This document shows, piece by piece, positions 20,748 to 30,422 of a stretch of 64,000 nt of DNA. Numbering within the stretch: the first letter of the stretch is position 1; the number at the start of each line of letters is the position of its first letter. Both the position numbers and the translations under genes were made by a program. The notes below the pieces were generated by a model. That model was not told the DNA's origin and did not search any database. It was given only the letters and a program-made list of their open reading frames with translations. This DNA is from Isoetes taiwanensis (taxonomy: Eukaryota; Streptophyta; Lycopodiopsida; Isoetales; Isoetaceae): contig JAJEKV010000033.1 in the NCBI GenBank assembly GCA_021234155.1, positions 2,771,454 to 2,835,453 on the forward strand. The letters run 5' to 3'.

Positions 20748-22270
20748 CTAGCCATACAACTCTGCTTTGTAACTGTTGTTCAGCATTGCATACAGTGCTT
20801 TCCAACCTACTATAACACATAACCAGATGGGAGTGCCCCAGTACATGGTAGAAGGAAACTCCACTCCCAAATACCTGTAGTTGGGTATCACCTCTATATT
20901 TTGGCACCGATAGGTGAATGAGGGAGGCCTTGGATGACGTGAGGATAAGATGGGCAACACCTTAGCCTTGGCCAGATTGACGGCATGTTAGTGGACTAGC
21001 AAAATGTGTCAAGGGCATCCAGGTGGCACTGCATGTCTTCTGAGGTATAAGCCAAGAGGTTCACATTGTTTGTGTATATGAGCTGCCAATGATCTAGTAC
21101 AAAAGTTGAGCTCTGACTCTTCATTTTTAACAAGCCAGTTTTCCAGCTGGTCAATGTAGATTCTAAACAGTGTTGGAGAAAGAGGGCACGACACCTCTGG
21201 CAAACTCCAGTTTGAGAATGGTTGGCCTGACAATCTAGCTGGCCCTGTCTTATATAGCCTGTATATCACATAGATCCATAGGGGCCCCAATCATCACAAT
21301 CTTTCCCACAACTTTTCTCGAGACATAGTGTCAAAATCCTTGGCAAAATGTACGAAGCAGCAATACAGACATTAGCGCCTGGCGGTGATTCCTGCTATCT
21401 TCAATCAAAGTTTGTAGTGTAAAAATATGATCAATGGTTGAATGTTGAGGTCTGAATCCTGCCTGCATAAGGGCTCGCATGCCTGCGCAATTCTTGTTGG
21501 TGTGGGGTGAGGTTATGGTCTATATATAGTGCGGTGCCCTCAAGCCTCACACCATGACGTATTATGACCTCCCTTATCTGTCATTTACCACTATGAACTT
21601 GATAATGCATGGGTAGTTGGGGTGTCGAATACCATGATGGGCTACTCTTGGCAATGTGTATCGGAGCCTGGAGGCTGATATATCACGTGAGGACGAAAGT
21701 GTTTGGATTCACCCAATGAGGCCCTCTCACGCTTTTTAAAAAGGCCACATACCACTACATTATGGTTTTGCGTCTCTGTTCTTGTTGCTCTCCTTGCTCT
21801 CTTAGAAGCGGGGCCATACCTGCCATCCTTGCAGGCCTGTGGGGAGTTGTTTGCTGCTCGCCCTGCTTCTCTGTGGCCGGCAGCTTGGGTACGGAGGCCT
21901 GGACGTCATTTGTCAGGTTAGTAATTCGAGCTCTGTTTCTGAAGCTCCATTGGTGCAGGATCTGACATGGTGGTAGGATGGGCGCAGCTTGTTGCCAAGC
22001 ACGAGAACCTGTCACATGTCTACCAGGCCACGCTTATGGCACGAGACTTGGCCTGTGCCTCTCACTTTAGTGTGTAGTTGTCGACTTTCCTTGTTCTCGC
22101 AAGTAGGGGTATTGGCATCTATATACTCCATGAAGGTCAACTTGGCTGCTATATCTGTCATTGGTGGATTTGACTGGAAGTCATCACCATCCACATGCAT
22201 GTCAATGGGGATGGAGGAGGGGAACCTCGGAAAGAACCGTGGGAGTTGTCATAGCTGTCTAGGACACATG
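20748..22270 (-). mobile_element. LINE-3, internally deleted LINE-2 relative (copy A)
   Basis: Minus strand. It carries NYRYLGVEFPSTMYW (20748-20960) and LSPTLFRIYIDQLENWL (about 21009-21290), both matching the RT of LINE-2, then FRPQHSTIDHIF-like sequence near 21440. At about 21500 it passes directly into ORF1-like Gln/Glu-rich sequence (21755-22015), so endonuclease and connector are missing. Divergence from LINE-2 shows an older insertion of a sister family. Confidence 0.7.
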
Positions 22271-22290
22271 GCTGTCTAGGAATGCAAAAA

Positions 22291-22732
22291 TTGGGGCAGG
22301 GCAGAGAAGTTGCTCTAAGGGCATCTTGGATGTTTGGAATCCAAAATGGGGACTCAGAAAACTTCCTGCACAACTGTTTGGGGCGAACATGAATTACGAC
22401 AAAAATTCAGGACAAAGCAGAGAAGTTGCTAGAAGCGCATTATGGATGCTTAGAATCCAAAATGGGGACTTGAAAACGTCCTTCGCGCAACTTTTTAGGA
22501 CAGATACGAATTAGGGCAGAAATTGAGGGCAAAGTAGAGAAGCTGCTCGAAACACGTTTTGGATGTATGGAATCCAAAATGGGGGCTCAAAAGTATCCAT
22601 GCAACTTTTTAGGGCTGACAAGAATTAGGGCAGAAATTTAGGGCAAAGCAGAAAGGTTGCTCGAAGCGCGTTTTAGATGGTTGGAATCGGAAAAGGGGGG
22701 CTCGAAAACATCCTTTACGCAACTGTTTGGGC
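22291..22732. repeat. ~115-bp minisatellite, four units (copy A)
   Basis: Four imperfect tandem units sharing GAGAAGTTGCT...TTGGAATCCAAAATGGGG. The GAGAAGYTGCT marks fall at 22304, 22420, 22537 and 22651, periods 116, 117 and 114. A stray fifth unit lies at about 23035-23100. No coding function seen. Confidence 0.8.
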
Positions 22733-23306
22733 CAGAGGGGTGAGAGGATGGAGTGTGGAAGCAAAACCCTAGTGAGAGAGAGTTGGCAAAACCCTAACCC
22801 TAGAGAGAGAAGGGACGAAGGTGCTAGATCCTTGACCTTGCATTGGACAGTTCAATCACCCTAGAATGCAAGGTAAAATACATTTCCTACATATATGTAA
22901 ATGTAAGCTGATCCAAATTCTAGCATGGAGCCAATCGCGGTTGCCATACATCATACTTTCTTTTACTGAATGTTGCCCAAGATTGTTTTTGCCAACCACA
23001 TTTTGCATTCTTCTCCCTTCCGTTGAGAATAGGCAAGAGAGGTGTGTTGCTCGAAGAACTTCTTGGATACTTAGAATCTAAAATGGGGACTCAAAAGTGT
23101 CATTTTTTTACCCTATCTTCTCGCCAATTCAATGCTTTTATCTTACACTTAGTGCATTTTATCCCGCATTCCATGGATTTTACTTCGCATTATGAGCTTC
23201 AGAATTTGAATCAGCTTACATTCACATCACAAGAATGTCTCTTTAGCTGAGATTCTGTTGTGTCAATGTTGCCTCCGCCTAAAAGCATTGGCAACATTTC
23301 CACAAC

Positions 23307-23628
23307 GGGTAAAAGCATGTTAGGGTGTCCCTTAAAAAGTATTATTTAGTGACCAAAAAGGTACCTAAAAAGGTAGCCATGACTGGGTACTGGGTACCTG
23401 TATAATATCTCAATATAAGGTATGTTTTAGAACTTTTTATATATATTTTGGTCTCCGATAGCATTATCTTTATCTTAACTTTGAATATTACCATGTCCTT
23501 GACTTTTATTTTGGATTTTTATATTAGTTTTAATGAAAAGAAAAATGAGAAAGTACCCAGTTCTGAAGTACCTAGTGTATGTACTTTTGCAGGTTCCAAA
23601 AGTGGTACACCCTAACATGCTTTTACCC
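23307..23628. mobile_element. 322-bp TIR transposon (MITE), only in copy A
   Basis: Starts GGGTAAAAGCATGTTAGG and ends with the exact reverse complement; the inverted repeats are perfect over 22 bp. It is flanked by AAC on both sides (23304-23306, 23629-23631). Copy B has a single AAC at 47659-47661 and no insertion, an intact empty site that fixes the borders and a 3-bp target duplication. There is no coding capacity. Subterminal stretches (ACTGGGTACTGGGTACC and GTACCCAGTTCTG) are also inverted. A 3-bp duplication fits PIF/Harbinger or CACTA-type, but AAC is not the usual TWA target, so the superfamily is open. Confidence 0.9.
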
Positions 23629-23631
23629 AAC

Positions 23632-24989
23632 ATGATCTCAACTGAAGAAATATTCTTGTATACAAAGGTGAACCCTTAGGTCCGTACTTTACCAGCACTC
23701 GTCTTGAATTTTGGCATTCATTATAGCCCAAAAGTTATAAGAATAAGAAATTTATAACTCCTGGACAAGATCCCACAAATTTTGGCATTCATTATAGCCC
23801 TAAGAAATTTATAACTCCTTGGACAAGATCCCACAAGAGTTGCTCTCTTGCTTATCCATCTGCCAAATTAGCATAAGGTTTATCTCAGAGTAAGATTTTG
23901 TCAATGATTTGGCGAGAAAAAGGGGTTTCTGTTTTATTTGTGGAATGTGTCCATGGTTCCAAATTAGATATTTCTTATATGCATATGTTCTTCTATATTT
24001 GATCTACGGCTTGGGCCAAATTGCATTTTTGGACAGAGGCGGTTAGGGCGATGGAGGTGCGAGGCAACGACAAATCGCATTACGCGAAGCCGCTTTCCTT
24101 TCCCTCCCTGGCTTTCTTAGGATTGTGGCCCCTGTTTCGGTTTTGTGGGACAGATCCAGCCTTCTTGGACTGTATTTCAACTATAGGCTAGTTGTAGGAG
24201 ATCTGCTTAGTGCTGTGCATGACAAAGTCAGCGATGATGGACCGAATTTCTTTTATTTTGGCCCTGCTTTGAAAATACAAGGCAGGTTTTGCCTCGTCTT
24301 GGCTCACTCACAATAGACACTCTGCATAAAACAGAAGGCAAAGATAGATTCGGTTGTATCCTCCACCCGCCAGAATCTTCTTCGTCATGCATCATGCATT
24401 ACCGAAAGCTTCTTCATCGTGCTTAATCTTTCTTCATCATGCATTACCAAAATTCTGGCCCCTTTTTTTATGTTAAATGTGAGCATGAGTACTAGATCCT
24501 GCAGTTGTATATACTCAGAAAGTTCGCAGATTCCGGAGAGGTTCAGACGAAGAATAAATGCCACCTCTTCACTCTCATTTCTTCTTATCTGTGTTTTGTA
24601 AATGCACAATGGTAGTATATTCATTTCTCATGTGTATGGATTCAAGTATACCATGTATGTATATACGTATTTAGGCGTATGGGGTGTGCAAACTTATATG
24701 TGGGGCTGATGTGTAAATTCCACGACCCGTCATTTGGCATATTCATGGAACTATGCTTGGATCCAATGATAAAAAAAACAATAAGGATAGTGCAATAAGG
24801 ATAGTGCAATAAGCATAGCGCGTGTGTTCAAAAAACCACAGAAACACTATGTTCAGAAGTTAGCGTCCGAATCCGAAAGGCCCACATTGTCATCGTGGCA
24901 TGAACACGTGGCATCAGATCTTTTCATGCTTGCTTCACTAGAGTGGTGTCTCAAATTTTAGCCATTTCTATTGGGCCACATAAGCAAAT
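23632..24989. other. AT-rich spacer upstream of the FN3 gene
   Basis: No gene recognised. A short near-duplicate 'ATTTTGGCATTCATTATAGC' stretch occurs twice at about 23710-23830. Two ATAGTGCAATAAG repeats lie at about 24785-24815. Part of this may be distal promoter of the FN3 gene. Copy B equivalent: 47662-49018. Confidence 0.4.
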
Positions 24990-25460
24990 AAGAAAGAAAT
25001 AATTTTCCACTTTTAAAAATAAGACATGTCTTATTTGGATAGGTTCAGTTCCTCCTTTTAAAAGGAATGGAGTCTTATTTTATACCGGGGGATTTTTCCC
25101 AAAGATAAAATAAGACAATATTTTTTTTTTTTTTTTATTGAAGGCATGGTTGGTGGGACTTGCACCCACCCACGTCTCCCACCCGATGGTAGCCAGTGGG
25201 TTTTGAACCCTGGTGGGATTACCCCAATCCAAGGCCTTACCACTAGACCACCACCGCGATAAGACAATATCACATATGTTAAAAATATCATTAAAATAAG
25301 ACGTTTATTTTTTTTGGGTTTTTCACTAGCATTTTATGGTGTCTTATTTTATGACACCTTAATAGTGGAAAAACTTATGTGTCGTATTTTTTCATTTGGA
25401 GTCATAAACTCAAATAAACTCAATGTGACAGTCTTATTTTATAAAATGACTATAGGCTAG
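24990..25460. repeat. AT-rich block rich in ATAAGAC/GTCTTAT motifs (copy A)
   Basis: ATAAGAC or its complement GTCTTAT occurs many times in both orientations (for example ATAAGACATGTCTTAT at about 25019-25034, GTCTTATTTTAT near 25070, 25345 and 25430). This looks like an old MITE cluster or inverted-repeat element just upstream of the FN3 start codon. Borders and superfamily are not determinable by eye. A SINE inserted within it. Copy B: about 49019-49492. Confidence 0.4.
25122..25258 (-). mobile_element. tRNA-derived SINE with target-site duplication (copy A)
   Basis: On minus it reads GGTGGTCTAGTGGTAAGGCC (pol III A box TGGTCTAGTGG) and then GGGTTCAAAACCC (B-box-like), followed by a short body and an A-rich tail, seen as the T-run at 25122-25136. 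Perfect 12-bp target-site duplication ATAAGACAATAT at 25110-25121 and 25259-25270. About 137 bp in all. Copy B has the same insertion, so it predates the duplication. Confidence 0.85.
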
Positions 25461-25504
25461 TAGAAAATCAGCAATTTAGCAACATTGTGCTAGATTGATT
25501 TGTG

Positions 25505-27098
25505 ATGGAGGGCGATGGATCTGCTGCCATGGCATTAGAAACGGAAGAATCTCTTAATGCTGTTGAAGAAAAGGTTCAATTTCTGGAATTGCCCGACCCT
25601 GGAGGTCCGTCATGCTGTTCCGTTGATCACGGAAGCTTTATCTTGGAATGGCCCGAGTATTTTTTCCCAGGATCATACCGTTTAGAAATGGCTTTTAGTA
25701 AGCCAAAGGCACTTAACAACAAAATTCAAAGAAATGCTCGATCCCGAAAGCTTCATGTTGAGGCTGAAGCTGGTCAAGGGTTTAACTTCAGCAGGGCTTA
25801 TTGCCTGGAATGCCATAGTTTTTCACAGACTTATCTTCTTGCTTAAAGGGAGGCGACCATGAATTTCCAGTATCATTTCATCAAAATTTGGATCAGATCG
25901 AGTGGGTTTCTATTTACACCGGCAAGGACAGAAGTTATAGGGTAATTAAAAAATTGGACTTGAAACTGTTGCTTTTATGAGCCTAAAGTTCCCATTTATT
26001 TTCCAGATAGAAAATTTGAAACCAGGTATGGGTTACCTGTTTAGATTACGAATTCTACCGGAAACTTCAGATTCTTTACCTTCTTTCCCAACTTCCAAGG
26101 AGAGAATCATTTTCACTACACCCTCCGCCCCAGGAGAAGTAACATCACCATTGCTAGTTGATCGAGGAAGAACATCTCTCAAGGTAAACAATGGAAACAA
26201 AGTTTGCGTCAATGCCTTTCTTCTTATGCATGTTAAAGTATTGAATTTCAAGGATCAACTAGAGATTATGGAAGAAATGCAAAGCATATAAACGACAGAA
26301 CCAAGGATCAACTAGAGATTATGGAAGAAATGCAAAGCATAGAAATTACATGGAATAAAATGTCTTTCTGTCAGCTATACTTTCTGGATCAAAGATAATC
26401 ACAAATATGCAAATCACACTTCTTCCTTGAAGTTTGCCGTGAATTTTCAACAAAGATGAAATATAAAATTGTTAAACCTTTCTCAATTTGGTTTCAGGCT
26501 AGTTTTGGCTATTGGATCTTGTCTTGGGGGCATCCAATCTAAGAACAGAGCTATGACCACTGGGCACTGAATAATCAGGCTCTCCACTTTGCTTCCATTG
26601 CACTAATATGGCTGTAAACTCTAATATGAAAGAGGAACGAGAGACAAACGAGCTTATCTGATCTTCCCTAATCCAATCTACCATAGTGGACTAATACAAT
26701 ACAATGTGCGCCCCCATACAATACAACAGGTCTCTTACGGAAAGGATACCAGTGCAGAAAACTTGAGCTTATATGCACCTTTTGTTTTCATTGAGGTCTC
26801 TCTGCTATACTTACCTTCTGACAATTTCAGGTGCGATGGTCACCACCTGACATATCTGGCGGTATGCTGGTATCTACATACCTCATGGAGATGAAGCCGC
26901 CTCCTGGAAAAGACATCGATGAAGAAGCAGGACATTACAAGGTAAAACGACATTTTCTAGTCAATGCATGACTTGTTTGTTTTGACTAACTAGCAATTCT
27001 TGCAAATTCAGGAGTTTGTTCAGGTATATGAAGGAAGGGAGACATCTCTAAAAGTCACACGTCTTGTACCTGGAACTGAGTACCTGTTTCGTGTTGCG
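25505..27098 (+). pseudogene. FN3-repeat protein gene, 5' fragment, exons 1-4 (copy A)
   Basis: Exons at 25505-25941, 26007-26183, 26831-26941 and 27012-27098, each with GT..AG borders. The fragment was left behind by the tandem duplication and has no downstream exons of its own before copy B begins. Exon 1 has T5 at 25819-25823 where copy B has T6, shifting the frame after CHSF and giving a stop at about 25844. Exon 4 (EFVQVYEGRETSLKV, LVPGTEYLFRVA) is intact here, unlike in copy B. If the T5 is a sequencing error, exons 1-4 are all open. A transcript reading on could splice to copy B exons. Confidence 0.75.
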
Positions 27099-27461
27099 GT
27101 AAAATTGCCTGTCTTTATCTTTTTATTCATCTTAGCTTCAAGTGTGGGCAGCGAGGCTAGCAAACCTTACTTTAAAAGGAAAATGTCTCATGTTTGATTC
27201 TGTTAACTACATCATCTAGGAGCTTCCTCCTAGTTTTGTACATAACAATTGAAATAAAAGCACAAAAAAACATGACATGGCAGACTTTATCCATGGGCCA
27301 TCCGACTTAACTGGTCCAGTGCATCCATCTTACCTAGTGGGTCTAAGGCATGGCCTGATCTCCTGCAGTGTGGTTCTTGTTCCGGAGACATCGTTTGTGA
27401 TTTTCCCGTCCCTTGCTTTGTTCTTAGCTTTTTGGCCTTTTGTGCCTGTCCTTTCCTGAAC

Positions 27462-27569
27462 ATGGTGAAATGGGAAGAGCATTTTATCTTTACCTGTCCT
27501 GCCTATTACATCACAAGAGGGAGATATCTTTGTCTCTTCAGACGTCTAATGACCTTAAGCAACTCATGA
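27462..27569 (+). mobile_element. LINE-4 zinc-knuckle relic, plus strand (copy A)
   Basis: VKWEEHFIFTCPAYYITRG parallels SEEHFIFTCPVYYEIRG of the LINE-4 C-terminal zinc-binding domain. It is on plus, opposite to the other LINE-4 copies. Copy B: 51487-51595. Confidence 0.55.
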
Positions 27570-27750
27570 TGTAAAATGTATATCCTCCATTATTCACACT
27601 CAGAAAAGGAGGAGCATCCACAAAAATCGAAACCGCAGCTCTAGTAGCCCAAAGCAAACAAAAATTACCTCATTCTTTCTTGTGGATGATAAGGCATAAC
27701 AGAGCGAATGATGGACAGCTCCCCAAAAAAGAAAACTTCATGATATTAAA

Positions 27751-27850
27751 GGAAAGAAAGAAAGAAAGAAAGATTTGTTAACGTCTACGTAAGACCTGAA
27801 GGGTTTATGAGACCATAACACGTACAGAATTCAAGACCTCCAGGAGGAAA
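27751..27850 (-). mobile_element. LINE-4 3'-end relic with (GAAA)n (copy A)
   Basis: A (GAAA)n run followed by GTTAACGTCTACGTAAGACC and GGGTTTATGAGACC, matching the 3' end of LINE-4 at 28689, 52713 and 57245. Degraded, with no coding part attached. Copy B: 51776-51875. Confidence 0.6.
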
Positions 27851-28009
27851 ACCCTCCTGTTATCTAAAGTATGCAAACAAAAATATTAAGTGACACTAGT
27901 GACATTGAAGAAAGTAAAACGAGCTGCAAAACGGGAGTTTCTTCCCTCTTTCCATAAACTCCACATAGGTTTGGAAACTATGTGAAAAGAATGGGCAATT
28001 GCTGTGTTT

Positions 28010-28610
28010 TTCCAGCGGCTAGAGAAGAATCTAATTTATCTTAGCATTCAGCATTTGGATTTTTATTTCGATCTTAGGTTCCAAGTTGTTGATCTCCTGG
28101 AAGAAAAAGAGTAAATCAGCTAATTCAGCATGATATAGAGCAGTCCTATGAAATCCAGACATGGCAATCCCACAAAAACCTTGATTATTTCCGCTATATA
28201 ACTGATGACTCACCTCTTTACCCAAAATTCTATGTTGTCAACGATTAGTACCTGACAGATTCTTAACAAGTGCAAGTATAACATTACAAGTGCCTGACAT
28301 ACTGCAAATGTGCGCATGTCATTATGACACTGATCCACTTTGGAACAGCTACCCAACAGATATTATGCTTTTGCTACAGAAGACGTGCAGTAATGACACC
28401 AGACTGGAGAGTGCACTCCAGGTTTCTGCCATATTGTTTCCATTATGCATGACATTGTCTCTTCGCATCAGTTACAGGATGAAGTTGGTGAAGCCAAAAG
28501 GCATTGCACAAGAGCAGAGATTCTGTCAACTATGCAACTTTGCAATGGTGGAATCTGAAGAGCACCATCCCCTTTCCGTGCAGTATGTCAGGCAGTAAGA
28601 AGTCTTCCAG
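28010..28610 (+). mobile_element. LINE-4 C-terminal relic, plus strand (copy A)
   Basis: VNQLIQHDIEQSYEIQTW matches NQLIRHDLEILYISKTW of LINE-4. Further on, FCQLCNFAMVESEEHHPL matches ICRLCHLNVIESEEHF, the CxxC..H knuckle. Copy B (52030-52622) lacks two bases present in copy A near 28110 and reads open for 80 codons. An old insertion, sense to the FN3 gene. Confidence 0.65.
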
Positions 28611-28688
28611 AGCCCAATGGAGCTGACACTGGCTGTATATGTCTATGGTCCCAGCCAGGTTATAAGAGTCAGTGTAATAAAATTGTCT

Positions 28689-29223
28689 GAAAGAAAGAAA
28701 GAAAGAAAGAAAGATTATATTAACGTCTACAAGAGACCGCTTGGGTCTATGAGACCAAGTATACATCAATCATGTCCAGCTAGGGGCGCATTTCCAGCCA
28801 CCTAGAGATATTGCTTAAAAAAGGACTAAAATAATGAAATTAAGAAACTTTTGTCTTCTTGGCCATGGGCTCAAAGTATAAAGTGATGCCAGACTTGTTT
28901 TCTCTTTTGAAGGACCGCTTATGTTTTTCCTTTACTGTTCGCTTTCTTCTTCTAGACACTTTCATGGTTACTCCTTTTGAGATTGGATGAGATGGTCCGG
29001 GACGAGAACCTGCCTTCCGTTTATTATCATTATCACCTCCAATGAGAAAGAGAGAGATCAGCCTTTGTGTAGGATCGTTTTCATGTCCCGCTCTTCCCCC
29101 AGCTTGCTCCTTTAATAGATTTCTTCTATGCACAGTCATTTGGTCCTCATAGGCAATCAGTTTGGAGAGGGAGGTAGGTTCCCGAAATAGGCAATGGAAT
29201 CTGCCCCGTATTTCATAATAGAC
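28689..29223 (-). mobile_element. LINE-4 3' end cut by the duplication junction (copy A)
   Basis: Minus strand. (TTTC)n tail at 28689-28714, a 3' UTR of about 130 bp, then the coding C-terminus from the stop near 28840 up to GRFHCLFREPTSLSKL. At 29223 it is cut where copy B begins. The basic end MKVSRRRKRTVKEKHKRSFK may bind nucleic acid or act as a nuclear localisation signal. The uncut version is at 52713-55240. Confidence 0.8.
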
Positions 29224-30057
29224 TGGAGAGCCTCTGCTTTGTTCATCCCTCCCAATGGAAGCACATGGTGGATCAGCTCTCTCTGTACGATGATCCACAT
29301 GTGGTAAGGGAGAGCCTCCGCTCTGCTCAACCTATGCATGGCTTCTGAAAAATGCGATGCTATTTCGCGCCACCTTCTTTAAACAAACTTTCTACCACCC
29401 TTCATTCTTCATTTTGCGCCTTTCTTGCTTCTCTTGAATAACTTGTAGCCTATGGCATGTCTCATCATCAAATGGTTAAGGTTGGGCAAGAAGAGAAGGG
29501 ACTGAGTGCATAGGAGTGGAGGACACACCAGGAGATGAAAATACATGAGCATTAGTAGGTTGTGTGGTCACATAGAGGTGAGAGAGCCATCTATCACGTC
29601 TTATTTATTGCGCATCTAAAAAAATTAAAAGACATATGTATTACCTTATTTGGTAGAAAATACTCTATATGGCTTCTATATGCCATGGTGTGTATATCTA
29701 CTTCTAGTTGTTTTTCTTCTACAACTAAAATAATAGTAGATGGATAGATAGATAAATAGGTAGTATTTTTACTTGCAAGTAGCAAGCTATAAGCTACCTA
29801 TAGTCTTACAATGTCTTCCATATCTATTTAATATGCACAGTCTTACCATGACAAGAATAAATGTCATTCTAAGTTGCATGCATGGAATAATTCTATGCAA
29901 AAGCAATGCATACAAAACCTTTTTGCTAGAAGACTAAGTGAAAAACATGCAACGTCTTATCCCTAAAAATATAAAGATAATAGGACAAATTTCTACAATG
30001 TTTTGTATCTAAGGCTTTTTTATTTATTGCAATGGATTAAGGTGTGTTAAAAATATT

Positions 30058-30247
30058 GGAATTTTCTAGAGAGCATGACACGTGTAAAACAGGATCATAT
30101 CTCGAATGAACTTGCTGGAGAGTTCCAGAAGTGATGAATGAATCTACAATAAAGTTTTAGAAATGCCAAATGAATCTGCTAGAAATTTCGAAATAAGCCA
30201 ATTTGAATTTACTGAAAGGTTCTAGAAGAACTACGTGGGTATAAAAA
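30058..30247 (+). promoter_or_regulatory. Promoter-like block with heat-shock elements and TATA box (copy B)
   Basis: Same block as 5687-5876: GAATTTTCTAGAG at 30059-30071, the three further GAA/TTC modules, and TATAAAAA at 30240-30247. The modules are unchanged between the copies. Confidence 0.5.
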
Positions 30248-30422
30248 GTAGTGATCATGTGAAGCTGATTCTAGGAATACTTTCAGTGGTTAAATGTTTG
30301 AGATCAAGATTTCAGATCTGCGAGTTGTTTGAATTTGAAGAATCGTATTCAGTTTGCGATTCTGATTCAAGCATTACAAAACTTTGTAGTTGCAAGAGCA
30401 GTTCTTAAAGATTTGCGATTTT

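Larger units (their letters stand above)
4854..29223. repeat. 24.37-kb tandem duplication, copy A
   Basis: The whole interval recurs in the same order and orientation at 29224-53253. Starting offset is 24,370 bp, drifting to about 24,030 bp after the copy-A-specific 322-bp insertion. Left border reads CGATGGAGAGCC, internal junction GACTGGAGAGCC, right border GACTGGAGATGT, so the shared TGGAGA marks the join. Contents: heat-shock-type promoter block, LINE-1, LINE-2 with nested gypsy element, LINE-3, minisatellite, MITE, SINE, FN3 exons 1-4, LINE-4 relics. Confidence 0.95.

Noticed and set aside
22745-22810. Telomere-like CCCTAACCCTA
   Set aside because: Only one or two units within a longer non-repetitive sequence.
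25122-25258. Functional tRNA gene on minus strand
   Set aside because: The box motifs are followed by a non-tRNA body and an A-rich tail, with target duplications, so this is a SINE.
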